A stretch of 10,276 nucleotides of DNA from Flavobacteriia bacterium (GCA_018500075.1 JAHBAN010000136.1:1-10276); one strand, 5' to 3'; counted from the first letter of the stretch, positions 1 to 7,037 are shown. Translations and numbers: made by a program. Notes: a model not told the origin generated them from the sequence alone.

Positions 1-2
1 CG

Positions 3-566
3 CTAGCTGTTGCCGTCTTCTCCGGCCCCTGCGCCTTTTGCGCGGCTGGCGTCTGTTTCTGGCGCATAGGTGCGCTGGCAAAACAGGTTGAGGGCGTCAT
101 AGGTGTCTTGTGCGCATTTGGCGCGCCACACCAGCTCGGCAGTCGGGGCTGTGGTGGGCCGGATGCTCAAATCTGTGTCCTCAGAGGCTGGCTGGATGAG
201 GTAAATTCCGCCCTCCGGCGTTACCATCCCGTGAAAGACGCGCCCTTGCAGGGCCAGCGCGTTGCCTTGATCTTCGGCGAGGAGGCTCAAGAACGGGAGC
301 AGCAACAGAGGGCTGTGGCAGGCCGCCAAGGCGGGGTTTGCGCCATCTATCATCTGGCTTCCGAGCTTGATCGGGCAGGCACCGGTCTTGACGGTGCCGG
401 CGTCGCGGGCTGTGAGATAGGCCAATAGCGCATCGGCCCCTGCCAGACCGGCGGCACAGAGGCGGCGCACGGCCTGGCCTGCCTCTTCGGCTTCGCCCCA
501 AGACAAGCCTGCGCCGCGTGCGGCCTTGCGACAGTGGCTTTCAATTTCGCTCATCGAATAGCTCAT
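3..566 (-). CDS. DUF3726-like conserved hypothetical protein
   Basis: This 187-residue protein has no assigned function. The N-terminal stretch (MSEIESHCRKAARGAGLSWG, residues 5-24) and the following Glu/Ala-rich helix resemble the DUF3726 family as I remember it; that is recall, not a search. Residues 1-50 look helical, residues 86-97 form a short Leu/Pro-rich hydrophobic patch, and residues 107-125 look like beta strands (GRVFHGMV, GGIYLIQP). There is no signal peptide or clear membrane segment, so it is probably cytoplasmic. The tail from about 170 is low-complexity. The start at 566 is chosen because its ATG overlaps the TGA of the upstream 555-residue gene (ATGA on the minus strand), which implies translational coupling. 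A start at 587 would add 7 residues and is less likely. It is the last complete gene of the minus-strand operon inside the window; more genes may follow beyond the left edge. Confidence 0.82.
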   Translation of the reverse strand: MSYSMSEIESHCRKAARGAGLSWGEAEEAGQAVRRLCAAGLAGADALLAYLTARDAGTVKTGACPIKLGSQMIDGANPALAACHSPLLLLPFLSLLAEDQGNALALQGRVFHGMVTPEGGIYLIQPASEDTDLSIRPTTAPTAELVWRAKCAQDTYDALNLFCQRTYAPETDASRAKGAGAGEDGNS

Positions 567-2230
567 GGCGCGACCCCATAGACCCATGTGTCGCCTTGTT
601 CGTCGGCCAGCTCATGCGGGTAGGGTGCGCCGCGGAACATATTGATCCGCACCCAGCGGTCAGAGCGGGGGTCAAAATGCGTTGCGCCAAAAAAGCTGAG
701 CTTGGCGCGGAGCATATCGAGCGGCTTCATCTCTGCGCTGATCGTGTTGTCGCGGATTTCGCCGTAGGGGTGGCCGGGGGCCATCTGCACACGGCGCAGG
801 ATATGGCGGTGCTCGGGATGTGCGGCAAGGAACTCCGCCACGGTGGGTTCGGGCGCATCTTGCAGCGCGGCAAAGAGCCGGGCTGCGTCCCGGCCCGGCG
901 CGAGGGGCTGCTCGTAGGGTTCGAGCGGCTCTTCAAAGCGCTCGCCAAGGCGCGGCTCGAGTTTGGACTCAGAGACGTACCAAAGCCGCGCGCAGGCGTC
1001 ACGGCTTTGCCAATCTGTCTCAAGCGCCCAGGCGTAATGGGTTTTGAGGAGCGCTTTCAAATCGGCGAGCGGCATTGTGCCATTGATCCGGAACAGCGCG
1101 TGTTCATCGGCTTGCATACAGGCCCCGAGGCCCTCCAGAAGCGCGCCGTGCGGCTCCATGAGGAGCGAAACAAGCAGTTCTTGCCCCTCTTCGCTGAGCG
1201 TCTTTTCGGCCCAGAGATAGAGCGCATTCCAAGGCTGAGGCCCGGATCCGTCAAAATCTGCGAGCGTGGTGTCGAGCGCGGCGATGTCTGCGGCCAGAGC
1301 GGCTAGCTTGGCCTGCTGGAGCGGATGATCGGAGCGCCAGAGCGCGACAGAAGCGCAGGCCTTCTCATAGGCGGCTTTGAAGGCGGCCAGCTCGCTTGCG
1401 CGCGCCTCGGGCAAGGCGCGGATTTTGGCCAGCGCATATTCGCGGGCCATGATCCAGTTGTTCAGCAGACGCGGGTGATTGACAAGGAAGGGGGCCATGC
1501 CGAGGCCTGTGGAGTTTCCTATTCCGAGGCTGCGGCGCAGGGCAGGTGCGAGCGAAACGGCTGTTTCGGGCGCTTTGAGGGCGGCCATATGCTCGACCAG
1601 ATCGGCCACAAAAGCCCGTGTCAGGTAAACCGAGAGCATCTCGACTTGAAACGGCGCTTCAAACTCGGCGCGCTCGGCCACAAAGGCGCGGTCGGATGCG
1701 CCGAATTTGCCAGAGCCATAGACGGCTGTTGTGCGCATGAGGTAGCCGACATTTGCGAGCTGTGAGGCCTCTGGCTGGGTGCCTTTGGCGAGGCAGTCGA
1801 CAACATAGTCCCAGAGCCGGGCGGAGCGATTGGCGCGCGAGAGCGACAGCTCTTTTGCGCTGATGCGCCCTGCTTCCTGCAGGGGCACATTGGCGCGCAG
1901 GCGTTCGATATCTTGCTCGGTCGGGATACCGTCAAAGAGGGTGAATGTGCTGTCCCAAGCCGTGGCAATCACGCGGTCAGAGCGCATTTCGGGCGGCAGA
2001 TCATGGGCGAAAGCGACGAGCGAGTAGCTGCGTTTGGGGCCTTGGGCGGTGTAGACGGCGACCCCTTCGCCGCGCGCGGTGATGTCAAACCGCGGGCGGG
2101 TGATCTGCCAGTTTTCGCGCCGTATCCGGCGCAGGATCTGGCGCATGAAGGACAGCCGACATTGGTGCAGACTCCCGAGGCGCGACAGCGTCATCACTTG
2201 TTCGGGGGGGCGCAGCACCAGATCTGTCAT
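563..2230 (-). CDS. Conserved hypothetical protein of 555 residues in aldehyde dehydrogenase operon
   Basis: I do not recognise this protein family. It is soluble-looking, with no signal peptide and no transmembrane run. Visible blocks are a basic N-terminal region (residues 20-41, SLHQCRLSFMRQILRRIRRE), a glycine-rich segment (235-246, LGIGNSTGLGMA) followed by FLVNHPRLLNNWI (248-260), an Ala-rich helical stretch with coiled-coil character (262-325), and a Trp/Glu/Arg-rich segment (400-445, WALETDWQSRDACARLWYVS and on). The C-terminal region ends RINMFRGAPYPHE near 528-540. The Trp, Asn and His content of these blocks is what one expects of conserved functional positions, but no catalytic motif is identifiable. 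The ATG at 2230 overlaps the TGA of the M19 gene, and its own TGA overlaps the next ATG, so expression is coupled on both sides. From context it is inferred to act in the same catabolic process, possibly as a partner of the DUF3726-like protein. Confidence 0.88.
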   Translation of the reverse strand: MTDLVLRPPEQVMTLSRLGSLHQCRLSFMRQILRRIRRENWQITRPRFDITARGEGVAVYTAQGPKRSYSLVAFAHDLPPEMRSDRVIATAWDSTFTLFDGIPTEQDIERLRANVPLQEAGRISAKELSLSRANRSARLWDYVVDCLAKGTQPEASQLANVGYLMRTTAVYGSGKFGASDRAFVAERAEFEAPFQVEMLSVYLTRAFVADLVEHMAALKAPETAVSLAPALRRSLGIGNSTGLGMAPFLVNHPRLLNNWIMAREYALAKIRALPEARASELAAFKAAYEKACASVALWRSDHPLQQAKLAALAADIAALDTTLADFDGSGPQPWNALYLWAEKTLSEEGQELLVSLLMEPHGALLEGLGACMQADEHALFRINGTMPLADLKALLKTHYAWALETDWQSRDACARLWYVSESKLEPRLGERFEEPLEPYEQPLAPGRDAARLFAALQDAPEPTVAEFLAAHPEHRHILRRVQMAPGHPYGEIRDNTISAEMKPLDMLRAKLSFFGATHFDPRSDRWVRINMFRGAPYPHELADEQGDTWVYGVAP

Positions 2231-3204
2231 GGCTTGGGTCCGAAGTGATTGTCAAAGAAGCGATACCAGTTGTCGCCCATGATGCCGTCAATCTCGGCTT
2301 GGGCAAAGCCCACATCTGCAAGGCCCTGAGCGATGTTTCCGAAGTGGCGGTTGTCTTGATACCAGTCGGGCATGGGCGGGAAGCCCGGCGCCGCAGCGCT
2401 GCCTTCGCCATAGTCGATGTCTTTGCTCCAGCGGCCCACCCGCATCCATTCCACCACGGAATCGGGCTGGTCCTGGCAGAGGTCGGAGCCGATGCCGAGG
2501 TGCTCTGCACCGAAGCGTTCGGCGGTGTCTGCGATCATCTGGCAGAAGCTTGTGAGCGTGCAGGCCGATTTGTCCTTGAGATGGTGCGGGTAAAGCGAGA
2601 AGCCGAGCATACCGCCGTTTTCTGTCACCGCGCGGATGACCTCGTCGCGCTTGTTGCGCAGGGCGGGCTGCCAAGCGTGCGGGTTGGCATGGGTGATGGC
2701 GATCGGGCGCTCGGAGAACTCTGCCGCCTCGATCGTGCTCTTATCGGCGGAATGGGACATATCGACCACCAGCCCGACACGGTTCATTTCGCGCACGACT
2801 TGCTTGCCCATGCGCGTGAGGCCGGTGTCTTCGGCCTCATAGCAGCCCGTGGCGAGCAGGGACTGGTTGTTATAGGTGAGCTGCATGAAGCGCGCCCCCA
2901 GATCGTGCAGAACTTCGACCAGGCCGATGTCATCCTCGATGGGCGACGGGTTCTGAAAGCCAAAGAAGATGGCCGTGCGGCCCGTCTCCCGCGCGGTGCG
3001 CACATCGGCGGCCCAGCGGCCCTTCATGATCAGATCGGGGAACTGTTCAAACCAGCGGTTCCATTGCTCCATGTTGAGCACCGTCTCCCGAAAATTCTCG
3101 TGATAGGCGATGGTAACATGGACCGCATCAAGCCCGCCTTCACGCATTTGGCGGAAGATTTTCTCGGACCACTTGGCGTATTGGAGGTTGTCGATGCGAT
3201 ACAT
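2227..3204 (-). CDS. M19 family (membrane/renal dipeptidase-like) amidohydrolase, divergent metal site
   Basis: The protein is 325 residues, normal for bacterial M19 peptidases, and has no signal peptide. The family fold is clear: LHDLGARFMQLTYNNQ (99-114), GLTRMGKQVVREMNRVG (128-144), VDMSH with His151, ITHAN with His172, RNKRDEVIRAV (183-193), LGIGSDL with Asp241, and the C-terminal IMGDNWYRFF (308-317). These match the second-metal histidines, the substrate Arg and the catalytic Asp of renal dipeptidase (His198, His219, Arg230, Asp288). The N-terminal His-x-Asp pair is absent (MYRIDNLQYAKW instead), and the bridging Glu is replaced within FGFQN (81-85). From memory, a similar subfamily occurs in the glycine betaine/dimethylglycine region of Pseudomonas; its substrate is not settled. 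The start at 3204, 4 bp after the aldehyde dehydrogenase stop, gives the usual N-terminus, whereas a start at 3351 would overlap that gene by 143 bp. True dipeptidase activity is uncertain. Confidence 0.9.
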   Translation of the reverse strand: MYRIDNLQYAKWSEKIFRQMREGGLDAVHVTIAYHENFRETVLNMEQWNRWFEQFPDLIMKGRWAADVRTARETGRTAIFFGFQNPSPIEDDIGLVEVLHDLGARFMQLTYNNQSLLATGCYEAEDTGLTRMGKQVVREMNRVGLVVDMSHSADKSTIEAAEFSERPIAITHANPHAWQPALRNKRDEVIRAVTENGGMLGFSLYPHHLKDKSACTLTSFCQMIADTAERFGAEHLGIGSDLCQDQPDSVVEWMRVGRWSKDIDYGEGSAAAPGFPPMPDWYQDNRHFGNIAQGLADVGFAQAEIDGIMGDNWYRFFDNHFGPKP

Positions 3205-3208
3205 GGGG

Positions 3209-4660
3209 TTACTCGGGTTGCCCTGCAGAAATATAGGCGGTTTTGACTGTTGTGTAGAACTCGGCCGCCGCGGAACCTTGTTCGCGCGGGCCATAGGAGC
3301 TTTCACCGCGACCGCCGAAGGGGACATGGTAGTCGGTGCCTGCGGTGGCAAGGTTGACCATCACACAGCCGGAGCGCGCGCGTGCGCGGAAGTCGCTTGC
3401 GCGGGCGAGCGAGCGGGTGACAATCCCTGCGGTGAGGCCAAAACGGGTATCATTGACGGTGTGGAGCGCCTCGTCATAGCTGCCCACCTTGATCACGGCG
3501 GTGAGGGGCGCAAAAAGCTCCTCGCGGTTGATGTCCATGGCGTTTGTCGTGCCAAGGAAGATACCGGGCGTCATGTAGTAGCCTTCTGTGGGCTGCTCGA
3601 TCTGCTCGCCCCCACAGGCCAGCTCGGCCCCTTCGGCGCGGCCTTTGGCGACCCATGCGAGGTTTTCTTTGAGCTGCGTTTCGCTCACCACAGGGCCGAT
3701 CTGGGTGCCTTCGGCGAGCGCGTGACCCACTTTCATGGCCTTGGCCCCTGCGACGAGCTTTTCAACGAAGGCGTCATGCACAGCCTCGTGCACCACAAGT
3801 CGCGAGGAGGCGGTGCATTTCTGCCCCGTGCCGCCAAAGGCGCCGCCAAGGGCCACGGCCACGGCGAGGTCCAGATCACCATCTTCCATCACGGCGAGCG
3901 CGTTTTTGGAGCCCATTTCCATTTGCAGCTTGGTGAAATTGCCGACGGCCGCCTGAGCAATGCCGCGGCCCACGGGCACCGAGCCTGTGAAGGAAATGGC
4001 ATTGATGCCGCTGTGTTCAACGAGCTTTTGGCCAATGTCACGGCCTGACCCCATGACAAGACTGAAAAGGCCCTTGGGGAGATCCTGACGCGAGATGATT
4101 TCGGCCAGAGCCTGTGCTGAGGCGGGGGTTGCGTTTGCGGGCTTCCAGATCACCGCGTTACCATAGGCGAGCGCGGGGGCGATCTTCCAGCTTGCTGTGG
4201 CGGTGGGAAAGTTCCACGGGCTGATCACAGCGACCGTTCCGACAGGCTCGCGGCGAATGTCGATATCGACACCGGGGCGCACGGATTGGGCATTTTGGCC
4301 AAGCTGGCGCAGCACTTCGGCGGCGTAATAGGTAAAGAACTGGCCGGCGCGGTAGACCTCGCCCTTGCCCTCGGCGAGCGGCTTGCCTTCTTCGCGGCTC
4401 AAGAGCGTGCCAAGCTCTTCGGCGCGCGCCATCATCTCGTTGCCGATGGCGTTCAGGACGGCCTGTTTGCGCTCAAGCCCGTAAGCCGCCCATTCGATCT
4501 GCGCTTGGCGGGCGGCCTCGACGGCTGTGTCCAGCTCTGCGGAGGAGGCTTGAGCGTAGAGGCCGATCAGATCGGAGAGGTCGGAGGGGTTGTGGTTTTC
4601 GATCGCGCCTGTGCCTGTGCTCCAAGCGCCGGCGATGAAATTTGGTTTGATATCGGTCAT
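3209..4660 (-). CDS. NAD(P)-dependent aldehyde dehydrogenase, probably semialdehyde-type
   Basis: At 483 residues this is a full-length member of the aldehyde dehydrogenase superfamily, which oxidises an aldehyde to a carboxylic acid with NAD(P). Signatures in order: SPWNFP with the oxyanion Asn150, KPAN (173-176) in the cofactor site, FTGSVPVG (224-231) of the Rossmann fold, EMGSKN with general base Glu248, GQKCTASSR with nucleophile Cys282, and EELFAP with Glu381. The N-terminal NPSDLSDLIGLYAQA (24-38) and the overall pattern recall 2,5-dioxovalerate (alpha-ketoglutarate semialdehyde) dehydrogenases, but this is a resemblance and the substrate is not proven. It is the first structural gene of the operon. 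An AGGA ribosome binding site (complement of 4667-4670) lies 6 nt before the ATG at 4660. A promoter and a LysR-type box lie upstream, and the M19 gene starts 4 bp after its TAA. It probably acts in the cytoplasm on an intermediate made by the co-transcribed enzymes. Confidence 0.95.
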   Translation of the reverse strand: MTDIKPNFIAGAWSTGTGAIENHNPSDLSDLIGLYAQASSAELDTAVEAARQAQIEWAAYGLERKQAVLNAIGNEMMARAEELGTLLSREEGKPLAEGKGEVYRAGQFFTYYAAEVLRQLGQNAQSVRPGVDIDIRREPVGTVAVISPWNFPTATASWKIAPALAYGNAVIWKPANATPASAQALAEIISRQDLPKGLFSLVMGSGRDIGQKLVEHSGINAISFTGSVPVGRGIAQAAVGNFTKLQMEMGSKNALAVMEDGDLDLAVAVALGGAFGGTGQKCTASSRLVVHEAVHDAFVEKLVAGAKAMKVGHALAEGTQIGPVVSETQLKENLAWVAKGRAEGAELACGGEQIEQPTEGYYMTPGIFLGTTNAMDINREELFAPLTAVIKVGSYDEALHTVNDTRFGLTAGIVTRSLARASDFRARARSGCVMVNLATAGTDYHVPFGGRGESSYGPREQGSAAAEFYTTVKTAYISAGQPE

Positions 4661-4686
4661 TGGGATTCCTGAGCCAAGGTTTCTCT

Positions 4687-4716
4687 CTTATTGAACGGCC
4701 TGACGCTACAGATCAA
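4687..4716 (-). promoter_or_regulatory. Predicted sigma-70 promoter of the aldehyde dehydrogenase operon
   Basis: On the minus strand TTGATC (4716-4711) is followed after 18 bp by AATAAG (4692-4687), matching the -35 consensus well and the -10 at 4 of 6 positions. The predicted start point is near 4680, giving a 5' leader of about 20 nt before the ATG at 4660. The modest -10 and long spacer fit a promoter that needs an activator. Not experimentally supported. Confidence 0.5.
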
Positions 4717-4735
4717 ACGAATTGCATTGAAGCTG

Positions 4736-4754
4736 ACTTCAGAAATTCTGAAGT
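4736..4754. promoter_or_regulatory. Candidate LysR-type recognition site (perfect 19-bp palindrome)
   Basis: ACTTCAGAAATTCTGAAGT is a perfect inverted repeat with a single central base at 4745. It contains the T-N11-A arrangement typical of LysR-type boxes (T4739 to A4751, TCAGAA-A-TTCTGA). Its centre is about 65 bp upstream of the start point predicted for the aldehyde dehydrogenase operon, the usual place for the high-affinity site of this regulator class. It overlaps the stop codon of the lysR gene itself. It is not followed by a T-run on the minus strand, so a terminator is less likely. Confidence 0.6.
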
Positions 4755-5614
4755 GCGGCCGCTCGCAGACTGTCGCTGAAATGCACCGTGGGGGGCAAGA
4801 GCTGGTCTTCTGTGCGATGCATGACGTGAACATGACGCTGCGCTGTGCTGTCTTTGAGGGGCAAAAACACCAGCTCATCTTCTGATGATCCCAGAGCGCG
4901 CTTGGGCAGAATGGTAATCCCTGCATTGGCGCGCACAAGCGCAAGCAGAGACGCTGTGCTGCGCACAAAGAGGCGGGAGCGCGCCCGCATCGTGGCAAAG
5001 GCCGGATCACTGATCATTTCGCAAAGACCGTTTGAAATCAGGGGTTCGTCTGTGATGTCCGCCCAGGTCAGGCTGTCCCATTTGGGCGCCAGCGGATGAT
5101 CGGCGCGGCAGACCACGCCAAAGGGGTCTGAAAACAGCTTGAAGCGCTCAAACCCGGCGCGTTCGGACAGTGAGGCAATGCCAATGTCGGCGCGGTCTGC
5201 TTCCAGTTCGGCCAGAACGCCCGCGCTGTCCAGATCGCGCAACTCTATGGCAACGTCGGGATAAAGGGCGCTGTAGCTCTTGAGGATGTCGGGCAGAACC
5301 GTTTGGGCAACCGAGGGGGTGACGGCGATGCGCACCTGTCCGTGTGTGGCGCGCGCAAGGCCCTCGATGCGCCGCAGGGTGCGCGCGAAATGGGCAATCT
5401 GTCCGGAGGCTTCGGTCAGGACTGCCTGTCCGAGGGGCGTGAGCTTGGATTTGCGACTGCCGACAAAAAGCGGCGCGCCCAAGTGGTCTTCGAAGTGTTT
5501 GAGGGCCATGGAGACAGCCGAGGGCGTGCGCCCCAACGTCTCGGCCGCTTTGGCGAGCGAGCCTGTGTCTGCCACGGCGCAGAAGGCGCGCAAGAGGTCT
5601 ATCTTGAGGGTCAT
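4739..5614 (-). CDS. LysR family transcriptional regulator
   Basis: This 291-residue protein has the length and layout of LysR-type regulators. The N-terminal winged helix-turn-helix spans about residues 3-62 (LLRAFCAVADTGSLAKAAET, then LGRTPSAVSMALKHFEDHLG, then PLFVGSRKSKLTPLG). A linker helix runs to about 90, and the effector-binding domain follows (VRIAVTPSVAQTVLPDIL; GIASLSERAGFERFKLFSDP; a late NAGITILP motif). The effector is unknown. The ATG at 5614 puts the helix-turn-helix at the usual distance from the N-terminus; an ATG at 5635 (7 extra residues, MACKIVR) is possible, and neither has a strong Shine-Dalgarno sequence. It lies 78 bp upstream of the aldehyde dehydrogenase and on the same strand, which is less common than the divergent layout. 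The operator-like palindrome at its 3' end makes it the likely regulator of the downstream operon. Read-through from its own promoter into that operon is also possible. Confidence 0.93.
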   Translation of the reverse strand: MTLKIDLLRAFCAVADTGSLAKAAETLGRTPSAVSMALKHFEDHLGAPLFVGSRKSKLTPLGQAVLTEASGQIAHFARTLRRIEGLARATHGQVRIAVTPSVAQTVLPDILKSYSALYPDVAIELRDLDSAGVLAELEADRADIGIASLSERAGFERFKLFSDPFGVVCRADHPLAPKWDSLTWADITDEPLISNGLCEMISDPAFATMRARSRLFVRSTASLLALVRANAGITILPKRALGSSEDELVFLPLKDSTAQRHVHVMHRTEDQLLPPTVHFSDSLRAAALQNF

Positions 5615-5707
5615 GCGCACAATCTTGCAGGCCATGGCCGCTATGTCCAGTTTCGCGTTTGGCGGCGATGTCCGGCGCGCAGCGCTCGGGTTTGTGACCG
5701 TTGGGAT

Positions 5708-5733
5708 TGACGCGTTTTCGCGTCAGCTTTTTT
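5708..5733 (+). terminator. Terminator-like hairpin in the lysR/Hint-gene gap
   Basis: TGACGCG (5708-5714), loop TTTT and CGCGTCA (5719-5725) form a perfect 7-bp stem, followed after GC by six T residues (5728-5733). The polarity is plus strand, yet no plus-strand gene lies upstream. It could end transcripts antisense to lysR, attenuate the leader of the Hint gene, or be a protein-binding palindrome. The 2-nt gap before the T-run weakens the terminator call. Confidence 0.45.
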
Positions 5734-5773
5734 GCCACAATCAAGATTCATCCTGTGATTTCGGGGGTATGCA

Positions 5774-5786
5774 GTGAGACTCTCAC
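5774..5786. promoter_or_regulatory. 13-bp palindrome, candidate operator upstream of the Hint-domain gene
   Basis: GTGAGACTCTCAC is a perfect inverted repeat of 6 bp arms around C5780. It is immediately followed by CACGTG (5784-5789, overlapping) and lies just upstream of TAAAAT (5804-5809), which could be the -10 of the plus-strand gene starting at 5838. No good -35 is seen at the expected position because the palindrome occupies it, so a regulator bound here would control promoter access. The function is inferred only from symmetry and position. Confidence 0.35.
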
Positions 5787-5837
5787 GTGGTAGCCTCACC
5801 GCATAAAATAAAAACAAGATCGAGGCAGGCAGTGGTG

Positions 5838-6899
5838 ATGAAAACGGGCTTTAAGGGCACGTTCGTTATCTCATGGTCGCAAATAAAAATAGACGGGCTG
5901 GCCAATGCGCCGGTGATGGACCTGAGCGTTGGGGCAACGTGGTCTTGGCAGGGAGACGCTGTGCGCGTTGACGGGCCATCCGAGCTATTGCGGCTGGACA
6001 GGGCGGACGACGAGGCACAGCTTAGACGGCGCGCGGCGCGCATTGTGCGCGGGCTGGTTGACGCCGCCCTCAGTGACAGGCGGGATATGGCGGGGGATGC
6101 GCCTGTCGGGGGGCGTGAAAACAGCTTTGTGGTGAGCGATGGCACGCAGAGTTACACAATCACGCTGATTGATCTTGGCGCCGGGGCGCAGCCTTTGCTG
6201 ATGTTTGTGGATCAGCTTCCGCCACAGAACCGCGATCTCTGGATTGTGCATCAGAGCTTTGCGCCGGCACGGCAAAGCCCCGACGGGCCACAGGCCGGAG
6301 GGGTGATATGCTTTACGCCGGGCACACGGCTCGCAACGCCGGAGGGGGCGCGTGCCATCGAAACCCTGCGGCAAGGCGACTATGTGCAAACCAAAGATGC
6401 GGGCGCACAGGAAATCCAATGGATTGGTCAGCGGCGCATGACGGGCGCGCGCCTTTTTGCCATGCCACACCTGCGGCCGATCCGCTTTCGGGCGGGCGCC
6501 TTGGGCATCGAGCGGCCGGATCAGGAGCTTGTTGTGTCTCCGGCGCACCGTATGCTTGTGCGGGGGGCGGTGGCGCGGGCCTTGTTCAACACCGACGAGG
6601 TTTTGGTGCGGGCCCAAGATCTGCTCAATGAGCGCACAGTTGTGATCGACAGCCAGCTGAGGGAAGTGACCTATGTCCATCTTTTGCTGTCAAATCATCA
6701 GATCGTCTGGGCCAATGGCGTGGAGACGGAAAGCTTCCACCCCGCCAATACGGCGCTTTCGACTTTGAGTGATGAAGACCGCGCGGCGCTGTTGCGGATG
6801 CGCCCTGATTTCGAGTGGCACCCGGAGCGGTATGGGGCTTTTGCGCGGCGCAATCTTTCAGGGCCGGAGGCGGCCATATTGGCACATGAGGCGGCATAG
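5838..6899 (+). CDS. Hint-domain (Hedgehog/intein) protein
   Basis: The protein is 353 residues. The C-terminal half is a Hint module of the type frequent in Rhodobacteraceae (Hint_2 class). It opens with ICFTPGTRLATPEG, placing the nucleophile-type Cys at 158. It continues with the conserved IETLRQGDYVQTKD (174-187) and the block-B-like VVSPAHRMLV with His237. It closes with a YVHLLLSNHQIVWANGVETE stretch (279-298) followed by SFHP. The N-terminal 157 residues (GTFVISWSQIKIDGL, then a Trp-rich strand and an Arg/Ala-rich helix, residues 62-75) match no fold I can name and lack an obvious signal peptide or calcium-binding repeats. Hint domains catalyse self-cleavage at their Cys; whether this one is active is unknown. 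The residues after the module carry no evident Asn-Cys/Ser/Thr splice junction, so splicing is unlikely. ATG 5838 is preferred over GTG 5832/5835 and ATG 5787 because homologues, as I recall, begin MKTGF. No secretion genes adjoin it. Confidence 0.88.
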   Translation: MKTGFKGTFVISWSQIKIDGLANAPVMDLSVGATWSWQGDAVRVDGPSELLRLDRADDEAQLRRRAARIVRGLVDAALSDRRDMAGDAPVGGRENSFVVSDGTQSYTITLIDLGAGAQPLLMFVDQLPPQNRDLWIVHQSFAPARQSPDGPQAGGVICFTPGTRLATPEGARAIETLRQGDYVQTKDAGAQEIQWIGQRRMTGARLFAMPHLRPIRFRAGALGIERPDQELVVSPAHRMLVRGAVARALFNTDEVLVRAQDLLNERTVVIDSQLREVTYVHLLLSNHQIVWANGVETESFHPANTALSTLSDEDRAALLRMRPDFEWHPERYGAFARRNLSGPEAAILAHEAA

Positions 6900-6931
6900 C
6901 CCGTTGAAGCACAATAGCCGGGGGTTTGCGC

Positions 6932-6959
6932 TTGACTCAGGAGCAGGTGCAGATATAAG
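6932..6959 (+). promoter_or_regulatory. rpsD promoter (sigma-70 type)
   Basis: TTGACT (6932-6937) is followed after 16 bp by TATAAG (6954-6959), close to consensus for both elements. The predicted start near 6966 gives a leader of about 110 nt before the GTG of rpsD. It begins only 32 bp after the Hint gene stop codon, so rpsD has its own transcription. Confidence 0.7.
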
Positions 6960-7037
6960 CGCGGCTTCATTGGTGTTGGTGGCCCTCGCAAGAGCCAGCC
7001 TGTCAGGAGCAATCCAGAGGACAACGCCCTTCATAGT

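Noticed and set aside
518..1306. 262-codon plus-strand open frame opposite the 555-residue gene
   Set aside because: The minus-strand gene has ATGA junctions on both sides, and the plus-strand translation looks like frame-shadow composition.
1699..1716. GSGKFG in the 555-residue protein (residues 172-177) as a possible P-loop
   Set aside because: Walker A needs GxxxxGK[ST]; the Lys here is followed by Phe and no Walker B partner is visible.
2245..4048. Plus-strand open frames of 333 and 312 codons opposite the M19 and aldehyde dehydrogenase genes
   Set aside because: They are shadows of the two conserved minus-strand genes, with no ribosome binding site or recognisable domain.
2227..4660. 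Assignment of the operon to glycine betaine or dimethylglycine catabolism
   Set aside because: Only the M19 subtype recalls that locus; none of the demethylase, Rieske oxygenase or electron-transfer genes of that pathway are present here.
4736..4754. The 19-bp palindrome as the lysR terminator
   Set aside because: No T-run follows on the minus strand, the loop would be only 3 nt, and T-N11-A symmetry and the -65 position suit an operator better.
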